Shown here piece after piece: positions 24,830 to 32,397 of a stretch of 32,397 bases of DNA. Under the pieces are notes generated by a model. That model was given only the letters and a program-made list of their open reading frames with translations, ran no database searches and was not told the origin of the DNA. The position numbers and the translations under genes were made by a program. Position 1 is the stretch's first letter. The number at the start of each line of letters is the position of its first letter. The stretch is from Pseudobdellovibrionaceae bacterium (GTDB lineage Bacteria > Bdellovibrionota > Bdellovibrionia > Bdellovibrionales > Bdellovibrionaceae). The DNA lies in NCBI GenBank assembly GCA_025055135.1, contig JANWYU010000188.1, positions 1-32,397 of the forward strand, in the 5' to 3' direction.

Positions 24830-24884
24830 AGCCCCACATCCTTGTTTGTCTTGTGATTTCGTATTTCAATCTTATTTTCTTATG

Positions 24885-25772
24885 TTAAACCCTGATTGTC
24901 ACAATTTTTTTGATAACAAGACCCCCTACAATAATGAGACCAAATATCATGATTAAAATGATCAACCCTAAAGTCGAGGTAAATAACGGTTTTACATACC
25001 CAAAATCAAGAAAATAAAACATCATCAGAATAAAAAGTGGTGTGGCAGAAACAATGAAACCTTGCGTTCTTCCTTGCATCGTCATTGCCTGAATTTTTTG
25101 TTCTACTTTTTGCCTTTCCCGAATTACGGTAACAATAGTCGAAAATGTTTCAGCCAGATTACCGCCTGTTTCTTTTAAAATGTTAATGCTTAAAACGAAC
25201 ATCTGCACATCAGGAAGAGGAATCCTCTCGCCCAAATCCGTTAACGCCTCCTCTAATGTTCGGCCCAGACGGTTTTGCGACAAAACATAGTTAAACTCCT
25301 GGGCGATAGGATTGGGTAAATTATCAACAACTCTTTCTAGAGCTTGTGTTACCGATAGTCCCGCCTTGATTCCATTGGCCATAATGGTTAACCCATCCAC
25401 CATTTGATTAGTAAATAAGCGACAGCGCTTTTGATATAGACTATTAAAATACCAATAGGGAACCTGACTCACAAACCACCAAGAGCCTAACATAAGAACC
25501 ACTCCCAAAATAAAATTCGGCCAAACTAAGAAAAACAAAATAAGCGGTGGACCCAAATTAGCCGCCAACAGCACCCGGTCCAACGTACGATCATCAATGG
25601 GGGTAAACATATAGTCCATAAGTTTCTTGATCTCATCTCTTTTTTGAAATGCTCTTTTAAAAAATTTTTCCTCTAAGCGAGGATATAAATTATAGGCTGC
25701 TACAAAAACTGAGAGGAAAACAGCTGGATAAGAGAACCACGGACTCGATAAAAATGATTGAACGGGATTCAT
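24885..25772 (-). CDS. tadB: Tad pilus assembly membrane protein TadB (T2SSF family)
   Basis: Inner-membrane platform protein of the Flp/Tad machine, contacted by the CpaF ATPase. It has 295 residues. Hydrophobic segments lie near the N-terminus, at about 68-108 and as a C-terminal pair (about 238-292). The cytoplasmic T2SSF domain (about 120-235) has GIKAGLSVTQALERV and the ILKETGGNLAETF motif. ATG has GGGAG nine bases upstream. The usual partner TadC is not found after it; the next gene is the RHS protein. It could therefore act alone, or with a TadC encoded elsewhere. Confidence 0.92.
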   Translation of the reverse strand: MNPVQSFLSSPWFSYPAVFLSVFVAAYNLYPRLEEKFFKRAFQKRDEIKKLMDYMFTPIDDRTLDRVLLAANLGPPLILFFLVWPNFILGVVLMLGSWWFVSQVPYWYFNSLYQKRCRLFTNQMVDGLTIMANGIKAGLSVTQALERVVDNLPNPIAQEFNYVLSQNRLGRTLEEALTDLGERIPLPDVQMFVLSINILKETGGNLAETFSTIVTVIRERQKVEQKIQAMTMQGRTQGFIVSATPLFILMMFYFLDFGYVKPLFTSTLGLIILIMIFGLIIVGGLVIKKIVTIRV

Positions 25773-25777
25773 GACTA

Positions 25778-28033
25778 TTAACTCCCTGTTAACTTGATTT
25801 TGGGCATCACTGGTGTTTGAATTTTTTGCGCAGGTTTCGCTTCGCCCGACCCACCTGCTGCCGAGGAAGGATTGGCATTAACGTTACCTCCTTCATTAGA
25901 GAAAATGTCCCGCGGAACAATAACTCCTTTTTGCTCCAATTTTTCAATAAAAGTCGGAATCATTCCCATAGCCTGAAATTGTCCCACAATCCGACGATTT
26001 TTATCATATCCTGTTTCCTTAAAGCGAAAGATCTCTTGCATTGAAACAACATCACCCTGCATCCCCACTACTTCCGTGATGGAAACAACCTTTCTTGAAC
26101 CATCCGACAATCTGGAAATTTGCACAATTAAGTTTACAGCACTGGCAATCTGCTCGCGAATTGCACGAACCGGCAAATCCATTCCCGACATCAAACATAA
26201 TGTCTCCAAACGGGCAATACATTCTCTTGGGCTATTGGCATGAGTGGTAGTCATTGAACCATCATGACCGGTATTCATCGCCTGCAACATATCCAGGGCG
26301 GCACCATCCCGAGTTTCCCCAACAATAATACGATCAGGTCGCATCCGTAAGGCATTGCGAATTAAGTCTCGAATGGTAACAGCACCCGTGCCCTCCATAT
26401 TAGGGGGGCGTGTTTCTAACCGAACCACATGCTCTTGCTGTAACTGAAGTTCGGCCGCATCTTCTACAGTAACAATTCTTTCGTGACTAGGAATGAAAGA
26501 GGAAAGCATGTTGAGCAGACTCGTTTTACCAGATCCAGTTCCTCCTGAAATAATTATATTTAATCCATTTTCCACGCATATTTTAAGAAAATCGATCATG
26601 GGCTTAGTCAAAGATCCGTACTGAATATACTGTTCCGCAGTTATTCCGCCCTTACGGAACTTTCGTATGGTCAAAGCAGGCCCATCAATGGCGAGTGGCT
26701 CAATGATTGCATTCACCCGACTACCGTCTTTGAGTCGGGCATCAACCATTGGCGTTTTTTCATCAATCCGCCTACCAAGCGGTGTTACTATTCGCTCAAT
26801 CACGTTTCGCAAATGGGCGTTTGAAGTAAAAGTAACGGGGCTTAATTGGATTTTCCCCCCTTTTTCGATGAAAATTTTGTTATAACCATTGACCATGATT
26901 TCTGTTACCGAAGGATCGGCAAGCAAGTCCTCTAAGGGGCCAAGGCCTAGTGCCTCTTCCAACACCTCTTTAATCAATCGAGATCGTTCGTCACGACTGA
27001 TCCCAGGCGCCTCCCGATCAACAATTTGAGTAATTTGAGCAGTGGTCTTATCGCGCAACTGTTTTTCCTTTTCAGGATCCCCCTGAGTATCGGCAACCCC
27101 CTTTTTTAAATCCATAGCCTTAATAAGCTCATTGTGTATGCGCATCTTTAAAATATTTCTCGGATCAGATTCCGCTGTGACTCCTCGAAACATATGCTGC
27201 AGAGAAGAGCGATCCTCACCCCCGGTGTCGGACTTGGCCTGCGGTTTAATTTGAATTGATGATTTGTTACTCTGTTTTAATTTTAAAAGTAACCCACCAT
27301 TTAATTTCCGAACGATGTCAAAGTATCCAGAAGTTACCATTGACTGCGGCTTCAATTGAGCGGCAGGGATTCCAGATGCCAAAGCCTGTTGATGCATTCC
27401 ATCGTCAAGAGCAATGACTCCCAACACATTGACTTTAAAGCTTTGCGCTAATGTTTGCGGATTAATTCCTCCCTGATAAAAACGGTTTATGATTAAATGA
27501 AACATTTCAAGCGGAAATGTTAGTCGCAAGAGATCTTGAATCAATCGCTGGGTTTGATTTAAAACCAAAAGATCGGGAGTGGCAACAACCATTCCCGCCG
27601 TACTTTCCTTCAAAATAGAAAGTTGCAATTCCTGCAGCTCACTTCCAAGGTCTACCACAATAATTGGGTAACAAGTAGATAGAAATTCTAATGGCTTAAG
27701 TATCTGAGATCCGGTAACCTTCAGATTTTCCTCTGGTCCTCGCACTGCTCCAATAAAATGAACCCCTGATTTATGCTGAGTAACCAACTGACCTAAATTG
27801 GAAGGGCTAAAACTACCCGAAAAAGAAACAACTTCAGCAAGTGTCTTTAATGGCTTGGTACCAAGTAACACATTAATGTCGCCAGCAGACTTTTGATCGG
27901 CATCCAAAATTAGAGCCGGCTTCTTTAATTCCATGGCAAAAGCCCAGGCCAAGTTAACCGCAAAATGACTTTTTCCTACTCCGCCTTTTCCCCCTAACAC
28001 ACTAATTATATGACACTGACTGGAAATTGCCAT
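25778..28033 (-). CDS. Fused CpaE/TadZ (ParA-like) and CpaF/TadA pilus ATPase
   Basis: One 751-residue protein joins two proteins that are usually separate. Residues 1-255 are a MinD/ParA-like ATPase: deviant Walker [10 protein letters not shown] (14-22), D44/D46 and a second Asp D128 (VVDLG), as in TadZ/CpaE, which places the pilus at a cell site. After a linker (about 256-330), residues 331-700 are a secretion ATPase of the CpaF class: Walker A GGTGSGKT (497-504), Asp box VEDAAE (523-528), Walker B RIIVGET with E573 and His box with H598. A Gly/Ala/Ser-rich tail closes it. No stop or frameshift is seen at the junction. GGTGAG upstream, part of a 15-bp duplication, is the ribosome site. Confidence 0.94.
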   Translation of the reverse strand: MAISSQCHIISVLGGKGGVGKSHFAVNLAWAFAMELKKPALILDADQKSAGDINVLLGTKPLKTLAEVVSFSGSFSPSNLGQLVTQHKSGVHFIGAVRGPEENLKVTGSQILKPLEFLSTCYPIIVVDLGSELQELQLSILKESTAGMVVATPDLLVLNQTQRLIQDLLRLTFPLEMFHLIINRFYQGGINPQTLAQSFKVNVLGVIALDDGMHQQALASGIPAAQLKPQSMVTSGYFDIVRKLNGGLLLKLKQSNKSSIQIKPQAKSDTGGEDRSSLQHMFRGVTAESDPRNILKMRIHNELIKAMDLKKGVADTQGDPEKEKQLRDKTTAQITQIVDREAPGISRDERSRLIKEVLEEALGLGPLEDLLADPSVTEIMVNGYNKIFIEKGGKIQLSPVTFTSNAHLRNVIERIVTPLGRRIDEKTPMVDARLKDGSRVNAIIEPLAIDGPALTIRKFRKGGITAEQYIQYGSLTKPMIDFLKICVENGLNIIISGGTGSGKTSLLNMLSSFIPSHERIVTVEDAAELQLQQEHVVRLETRPPNMEGTGAVTIRDLIRNALRMRPDRIIVGETRDGAALDMLQAMNTGHDGSMTTTHANSPRECIARLETLCLMSGMDLPVRAIREQIASAVNLIVQISRLSDGSRKVVSITEVVGMQGDVVSMQEIFRFKETGYDKNRRIVGQFQAMGMIPTFIEKLEQKGVIVPRDIFSNEGGNVNANPSSAAGGSGEAKPAQKIQTPVMPKIKLTGS

Positions 28034-28063
28034 AAGCTACTCACCAAAAAGCTACTCACCAAT
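28034..28063 (-). repeat. 15-bp tandem duplication at the cpaC / CpaE-CpaF junction
   Basis: On the minus strand TTGGTGAGTAGCTT occurs twice with a 15-base period. The first copy supplies the last codons and TAG stop of cpaC; the second supplies the GGTGAG ribosome site before the fusion-gene ATG. Confidence 0.85.
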
Positions 28064-29632
28064 TTTAAAGCGTTGCTTAATTTTTTCTGTTCCCTGACTA
28101 GCCGAGGCTTTAATCAAAGGCGTTACAAACATAACAAACTGACTTTGATCCCGATTAAAGGTGCGATCAGCATGTAAACTAATAATGGCATTGCGCCCTT
28201 GGGGCATATTTTTATTATAACCAGAAGATGAGCTGTTGTTAATAAGACCTGCAAATGCGGCACTTTGACCATTACGCACAGTTATCTCTGTTTTCACTTC
28301 ATTTTCTGTAAAATTCGCGTTGGCCAAGGCAGAATCCACTTTGGTTTGGATTTTCAAATTAATTAAGTCAGACCGCTCTCCGGCAATCTCAGCAAACACT
28401 GATAAATTAAATCCCACGTTGCGGAAGGTTTGTTGAACCGCTCCCCCTTGCTGAATGATGGCTGAATCAGGAACGCGAACTGTGGAACTCATTTTTCCTT
28501 CACTAGCATTTTTCAAAATAATGGAGCCTGATTTTAACACCCGGGCATAGCCATGGGTTTTCCCCCAATTCAATTTGGGTAACAAGTTGTCGATGACCCC
28601 TGTAATGGTAGTTTCCGATCCTTCATTGGTCCCCGTACTCGACCGAAATGTAATTGCGGAATTATCTTGCAATCCCGGCATAAAGGAAAATAAAAAACCC
28701 TTTTTATAATCCTTCACCATCTCAACAAAATGCACCACAATTTGGATAATTTTGGGGGGCGGTGGTGGTGGATCGGGAGGCGGCGGACGCACTTGAATTA
28801 AATTCACAATACCTTCAAGAGCAATTTGCGGAGCTTTTTTCAACACTTGATCTTGCTCTGATTTATCAGTTGTAATTTCTGGAAAATAAATCCTTGCAAT
28901 TTTTTCTATGTTATCCCTTTCCTCTTTAGAATTCACAAATCCCTGAAGAAAAATGGCTCGATTAATGGCCTTAACCTCCACCTCAGGGTTATTAATTTCT
29001 CGCGCAATTAGCTCAGCCACCTTTTTTAGAGCATGTGGAGCTACTGTTACCAAAGATATCACCTGATCGGGATAGTTACTAATAACATTGTATATTCTTC
29101 CAATTTCTTTCGGAACAATGACCTGGCCATCCAGAACAATCTTATTATTAAGAATCTTAATTTGAATGCCATCGATATCGGCCAACAGGCTTTGGATTTC
29201 GCGATATACCTGATCCAATTTACTTCGATTAACATCTAATCGATATTCTATCAAAATACGTCCCTTTAAATCGGTAACAGTAAGAACCCCCTGACCCTCT
29301 TTCAATGGATTAAACCGAATGGAATTTATCTTTTTCAAATAAACGGCATTCGCTACATTTTTGTAATCCCCCTTGAAATGCACAACGGCAGGAAGTTCAA
29401 TAGGTAACTCTTCGTCATGAAGCGCAGAAACTGTTAAATTCAAAAATCTTCGCTTATAGGGTACACGCTTTTTATCTTGTATCTCATCTTCTTGAATCAC
29501 CTCTGCAGTTTTACTGCGAACCACCATAGTATTGGGCAATTTTTGATCTACATTCTTCACCAACTCCTCCGCCCCCAAAAAACGAGGTATGAGAAGTAGC
29601 AAAACCACTGGCCAAATGATTGTTTTTGTCAT
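28052..29632 (-). CDS. cpaC: Tad/Flp pilus secretin, CpaC/RcpA-like
   Basis: Outer-membrane channel subunit of the Tad machine. It has a signal peptide (1-21), an N-terminal pilus-type beta domain (about 60-135), a BON-like region (about 140-275), a proline run (283-293) and the C-terminal secretin domain (about 294-510) ending in MFVTPLIK. The secretin core contains GQSAAFAGL, but the usual VPxLGxIPxLGxLF segment is replaced by an unrelated Asn/Gly/Arg-rich stretch (about 467-495). The ATG overlaps the cpaB stop in ATGA. Ends at a TAG inside the 15-bp tandem repeat. Family call is supported by domain order and operon. Confidence 0.9.
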   Translation of the reverse strand: MTKTIIWPVVLLLLIPRFLGAEELVKNVDQKLPNTMVVRSKTAEVIQEDEIQDKKRVPYKRRFLNLTVSALHDEELPIELPAVVHFKGDYKNVANAVYLKKINSIRFNPLKEGQGVLTVTDLKGRILIEYRLDVNRSKLDQVYREIQSLLADIDGIQIKILNNKIVLDGQVIVPKEIGRIYNVISNYPDQVISLVTVAPHALKKVAELIAREINNPEVEVKAINRAIFLQGFVNSKEERDNIEKIARIYFPEITTDKSEQDQVLKKAPQIALEGIVNLIQVRPPPPDPPPPPPKIIQIVVHFVEMVKDYKKGFLFSFMPGLQDNSAITFRSSTGTNEGSETTITGVIDNLLPKLNWGKTHGYARVLKSGSIILKNASEGKMSSTVRVPDSAIIQQGGAVQQTFRNVGFNLSVFAEIAGERSDLINLKIQTKVDSALANANFTENEVKTEITVRNGQSAAFAGLINNSSSSGYNKNMPQGRNAIISLHADRTFNRDQSQFVMFVTPLIKASASQGTEKIKQRFKIGE

Positions 29633-30540
29633 CGTCCTGAGCTTCCTCGATACTGAGGCGGAATGGTAACAGCAGGAGCCGTCGACGGCATTCCTGGTGC
29701 GCCTGGAGCTGCTACTCCAGGTGCCGCTGATGCTCCTGGATTCGCCGAACCAGTGATAATTCCTCCGTAACTGAAGGCAATCCCTTCTGCCGATGATGAA
29801 GGCATACGAGGAACCAATGATTTGTCACTAGGATTTCTTAAAGTAAAAAATATGTTACCTGGGCTGGTAGATAGTATGTAAACGAGATCTTGCGCCTCTT
29901 TGGGGCTAACCTCAATGGTTATTGAGGTATACTTGGTGTCGCCAACCAAATTGGTTTGCATAACACTCTTTGAATTTGGGTCATATTCAATCACGCGTGG
30001 TAAATTATTCACCACATTTGACCCAGTTGCCAAAACCGCAACATCAGACAACATGGTTATTACATCTCGTTTGGCCTGGATCCCCTTGCCGGAGTCAATA
30101 GCTACAATAATATCCACCCGATCGCCGGGTCGAATCAGCTTGGCTACCCCCCGAGTCTCGTCCACTGGGATGGTTAATGCCCGTTTAGTAGGTGACACCT
30201 GCAACGAAATTCCGGTATCTGCTCCTGGTTGCAGTAATTTATTAAATAAAATTTGTTCTCCCTTCTGAATTGGAGTGGCAGCAACTTGTCCAATAATCAA
30301 ATCTGGCTTATTGACTGCCCCTGGTTGCACAAAAATTTTTGGAATTTCAACCATGTCCAAAAGATCATCTTCAATGGTTTGCAGCTCCAGAATGTTTTTT
30401 TTGGCAACAACAACAGTTACCCGGTCTCCCAATTCTCGCTCGACCTCCGCCTTACGCTCTTGTGAGTAGCTGAACATCAAGAACGCTGCAACCAACCCAG
30501 CAATGAGGGCCACTAAAAAATTTTTACCATCCTGATTCAT
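29629..30540 (-). CDS. cpaB: Flp pilus assembly protein CpaB/RcpC
   Basis: Periplasmic component anchored in the inner membrane by residues about 8-24. A SAF-type domain follows (about 41-110: VVVAKKNIL, then VQPGAV), and the CpaB/RcpC-specific region begins RALTIPVDETRGVAKLIRPG (about 117-136), continuing with RVDIIV. The C-terminal 40 residues are Gly/Ala/Pro-rich and probably disordered. It has 303 residues and precedes cpaC with a four-base overlap. The role in guiding pilin or the secretin is from the family. Confidence 0.93.
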   Translation of the reverse strand: MNQDGKNFLVALIAGLVAAFLMFSYSQERKAEVERELGDRVTVVVAKKNILELQTIEDDLLDMVEIPKIFVQPGAVNKPDLIIGQVAATPIQKGEQILFNKLLQPGADTGISLQVSPTKRALTIPVDETRGVAKLIRPGDRVDIIVAIDSGKGIQAKRDVITMLSDVAVLATGSNVVNNLPRVIEYDPNSKSVMQTNLVGDTKYTSITIEVSPKEAQDLVYILSTSPGNIFFTLRNPSDKSLVPRMPSSSAEGIAFSYGGIITGSANPGASAAPGVAAPGAPGMPSTAPAVTIPPQYRGSSGR

Positions 30541-30555
30541 GAATACCTTCCGTGG

Positions 30556-31104
30556 TTACCGTGAGCAACGACTATTCAAGCAAATTCCATAACCCGTTTT
30601 TAGCCAAACAGTAGGAATTGCTTCTTCAGTATACACATCTTTGGCCTTTCCTGGATCTTTTATTTGATAAACTCGACTATGGTCATTACGATTATCGTTT
30701 CTTTCTAGACCGGTCTTCAGATCTGTAAATTTGATAGGCCGCTGAGTAGCATAAAATCTCTCAACCGAGCCTGCTCCCTCCTCAATAACCACATGAAAGC
30801 GATATCCTATTTCATTAAAGTGAATGGAAGGATCCGATGTCACCTCATCTCTCAATCTATTTAAGTTACTACGATTACGAAACGTTTCAAACGCGTAATT
30901 CCGGGCCGCAATTGAGTTAAGAATTCCAGAATGAATAACTCCAAAAAATCCGAGAGTAAAATTGATCAACAGGGCAAAACTTAATAAAACTGGCGCAATT
31001 TCAACACTAGAAATCCCCCCCATCTTTCTTCGAATCAATGCTCTAACTAGAGAAGGTTTTCCATTCTCTGTGGGCACCAGCTGAGGGGTCCTTTTAACAT
31101 CCAT
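30556..31104 (-). CDS. TadE-like pseudopilin
   Basis: The first about 25 residues are hydrophilic and basic, followed by RKMGGISSVEIAPVLLSFAL, which resembles the TadE signature of Gly before an Ser/Ala-x-Val-Glu and a membrane helix (about 35-58). A periplasmic domain of about 120 residues follows with two cysteines near the end. The start at ATG 31104 has AGGAG six bases upstream; the ATG at 31110 would abut the ribosome site. It overlaps the preceding gene by about 11 bp. Likely a minor pilin cut by a prepilin peptidase, but the peptidase gene is not in the window. Confidence 0.75.
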   Translation of the reverse strand: MDVKRTPQLVPTENGKPSLVRALIRRKMGGISSVEIAPVLLSFALLINFTLGFFGVIHSGILNSIAARNYAFETFRNRSNLNRLRDEVTSDPSIHFNEIGYRFHVVIEEGAGSVERFYATQRPIKFTDLKTGLERNDNRNDHSRVYQIKDPGKAKDVYTEEAIPTVWLKTGYGICLNSRCSR

Positions 31105-31822
31105 TATCATCTCCTAAAAAGCCAAATTGTTGAGAGTTCCCAATGGGAAATTCAGGATCGGAAAGAACTCCCCTCCAAAGATTTCGATTGGATGCCCTTT
31201 CCTGAAAGAAGTTCAAACATTCTCTTTGGCTTGGTTCACGAATCATAAATGCATTAATGTAGGTGGTGGGCGGGTCTTCAGATTCTTCCGATTGTGTACT
31301 ACCCAAACTGGGCAAATTGATTTTTAACACATTAAACGCAAGCCTTATACTAACCCCGCCAAATTTGCCACGCACCTGGGAGTCAGAATTGCCAAACTCC
31401 TGATTAAAATCGGAAATGCTACTTGATCCACTGTTACCCTGTCGAACTAAAATCCTTTGAGGCTCTTCAATACGGAACCATGAGTTCTTAAAAATTCTAC
31501 CAATTGGTCCTTCCTGATTTAATAGAGAACGGTATTTATCAACCGCCACCTCCATTTGACGTTGAGCAGACTGATTGCCCGCCAAGTGGGCTCTAGAAAT
31601 ACTGTAAGCTACATACTGGGTAACCTCTACAACAAATAAGGAATAGGCAAGAGCGAACAACACAACGCTCATGCCACCGAATATAACCAAACTAAAAATA
31701 AAATCGGTAAGCACGACCCCTGAATATGTTACTGGGGCTTTAATGAAAGTACGCGTTCCACCGACTCGGGATGCAGTTGAGGTATCTGTTGAGTAAAGCC
31801 GCAAGGTTGCCACACTCCGCAT
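31094..31822 (-). CDS. TadE/TadF-like membrane protein, start uncertain
   Basis: A single strong membrane segment (about 37-65) begins TYSGVVLTDFIFSLVIFGGM, similar in layout to TadE/TadF-type proteins with Asp in place of the conserved Glu. An exported domain of about 170 residues follows. As annotated it overlaps the Flp-like gene by 94 bp. If that overlap is not real, a GTG at 31714 would start it just before the membrane segment, but its spacing to an upstream AGGGG is only two bases. Specific function not recognised; position in the Tad operon supports a pilus role. Confidence 0.68.
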   Translation of the reverse strand: MRSVATLRLYSTDTSTASRVGGTRTFIKAPVTYSGVVLTDFIFSLVIFGGMSVVLFALAYSLFVVEVTQYVAYSISRAHLAGNQSAQRQMEVAVDKYRSLLNQEGPIGRIFKNSWFRIEEPQRILVRQGNSGSSSISDFNQEFGNSDSQVRGKFGGVSIRLAFNVLKINLPSLGSTQSEESEDPPTTYINAFMIREPSQRECLNFFQERASNRNLWRGVLSDPEFPIGNSQQFGFLGDDNGC

Positions 31823-31974
31823 TGTATCATTCCATTAAGCCGTTCCCAAGGCTGGAGGGTAAAATTTTGAACAAAACGCGACCTAAGTAAATACTCTCGC
31901 ACCAGAGAACTCATTGCCAAAACCACCACAAGTAACAACACGTACTCCACCACGCCCTGGCCTGATTGCGCCAT
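31729..31974 (-). CDS. Flp-type prepilin-like protein
   Basis: A short leader MAQSG is followed by QGVVEYVLLLVVVLAM, which matches the class III signal of Flp pilins, in which the peptidase cuts after Gly and Glu is at +5 with a hydrophobic helix after it. ATG at 31974 has GAGG six bases upstream. A longer start at ATG 32082 also has GGAG at good spacing and would give a 117-residue protein with a leader of about 40 residues. The mature part (about 76 residues) has two Cys. It may be the main pilin or a minor one. Confidence 0.68.
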   Translation of the reverse strand: MAQSGQGVVEYVLLLVVVLAMSSLVREYLLRSRFVQNFTLQPWERLNGMIQCGVWQPCGFTQQIPQLHPESVERVLSLKPQ

Positions 31975-32117
31975 CAAAGACCTCTTCAATGGCAGCCTTT
32001 GGGCCATGGGCTTATTTGGTGGGCACTTTACAGTATGGTGAATATGACTAGGAACGTACTCCTGATATCCCCCCTTTAACATTTCTGCATCTCCAACCTA
32101 CGAATAGCCTCCACCTG

Positions 32118-32315
32118 TTACTTTACATCCCAATTTAATGGCCGCTGCGGCATATCCTGAAACCCCTTACCTGTTGTGAGATGTTTTTCAACTCTTGCCC
32201 CCAATCGGGGCCCCCCCTCTTTAAAAGCCTGGTAAGGAGCAAAAAATACAAATTTCATCAACAGAACGACAAAGGCAGTAAGAAGTAAAACGTACTCAAC
32301 AACCATCTCAAGCAA
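32118..32315 (-). CDS. Small Flp-like membrane protein with degenerate leader
   Basis: The frame of 65 residues begins LEMVVEYVLLLTAFVVLLM, recalling the VVEYVLLL of the next gene, then a short hydrophilic tail. No Gly precedes the VVEY, so normal prepilin cleavage is doubtful. The start is TTG at 32315 or ATG at 32306; an in-frame TAG lies just upstream, so the protein cannot extend further. It lies at the head of the Tad genes seen here. It may be a second pilin-like subunit, or a decayed copy. Confidence 0.5.
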   Translation of the reverse strand: MLEMVVEYVLLLTAFVVLLMKFVFFAPYQAFKEGGPRLGARVEKHLTTGKGFQDMPQRPLNWDVK

Positions 32316-32397
32316 CCAAAAATAAAATTGCTAAACAAAAAAACTAATTAGTATTTAGCCACCTCGTATTTACTCCCCTTTAAATTCAGTGATCCCA

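Noticed and set aside
28740-28790. G-rich and C-rich tract in cpaC as a repeat element
   Set aside because: It is simply the coding sequence of the proline run, in frame with the secretin.

Overview
The window (about 32.4 kb, roughly low-to-mid-40s %GC by eye) is densely coding chromosome from a Gram-negative, flagellated bacterium. Pointers to the lineage are a MotAB flagellar stator pair, a Mla-type lipid ABC transporter, RseP, LipB, a beta-barrel outer-membrane protein, lipoproteins, and a Tad/Flp pilus locus with a fused CpaE-CpaF protein and TadE/Flp-like prepilins. A Bdellovibrionota or other former deltaproteobacterial source fits best, but this is inference from gene style and not from a marker gene. 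No rRNA, tRNA, CRISPR array, insertion sequence or phage gene was recognised. The longest stretch without a called gene is about 290 bp (18372-18663); it holds the probable purine nucleoside phosphorylase promoter and nothing else I can identify.

Layout. (1) 1-5854, minus strand: a shortened division cluster rsmH-ftsL-ftsI, followed by a zinc-type CDF exporter, methionine aminopeptidase and a type IV prepilin-like protein that runs off the left edge. (2) 5884-8345, plus strand: a zinc-ribbon membrane protein of unknown role, then uracil and hypoxanthine phosphoribosyltransferases. (3) 8420-10131, minus strand: an unrecognised lipoprotein and a small beta-barrel protein. (4) 10312-15543, plus strand: a membrane-anchored subtilisin-like protease, then a Mla-type lipid transporter with one ATPase, two different MlaE permeases and one MCE-domain protein, then lipB. 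(5) 15582-18371, minus strand: purine nucleoside phosphorylase, an MTA/SAH deaminase and a thiol peroxidase. (6) 18664-20447, minus strand: motA-motB behind a candidate sigma-28 promoter. (7) 20614-24829, minus strand: a compact secreted RHS/YD-repeat protein, a 94-residue secreted cysteine protein, an RseP-like protease with three PDZ domains and tsaB. (8) 24885-32315, minus strand: the Tad/Flp locus, in transcription order two Flp-like prepilins, two TadE-like proteins, CpaB, secretin CpaC, the CpaE-CpaF fusion and TadB.

How the genes work together. The salvage genes form a plausible route: MtaD deaminates methylthioadenosine, the adjacent phosphorylase (with an Asn at the 6-oxopurine position) could release hypoxanthine, and Hpt converts that to IMP. 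The Tad genes supply motor, secretin, periplasmic subunit and pilin-like subunits. TadC, the prepilin peptidase and TadD/G are not seen, and the RHS protein plus the small secreted protein sit directly downstream on the same strand.

The most notable points are the CpaE-CpaF fusion with an atypical secretin, the RHS plus small-protein pair attached to the Tad operon, the two-permease Mla operon, and a strong excess of the hexamer GGTAAC/GTTACC across the whole window. TTG and GTG start codons backed by good Shine-Dalgarno sequences are common here, so several starts differ from the longest ATG reading.
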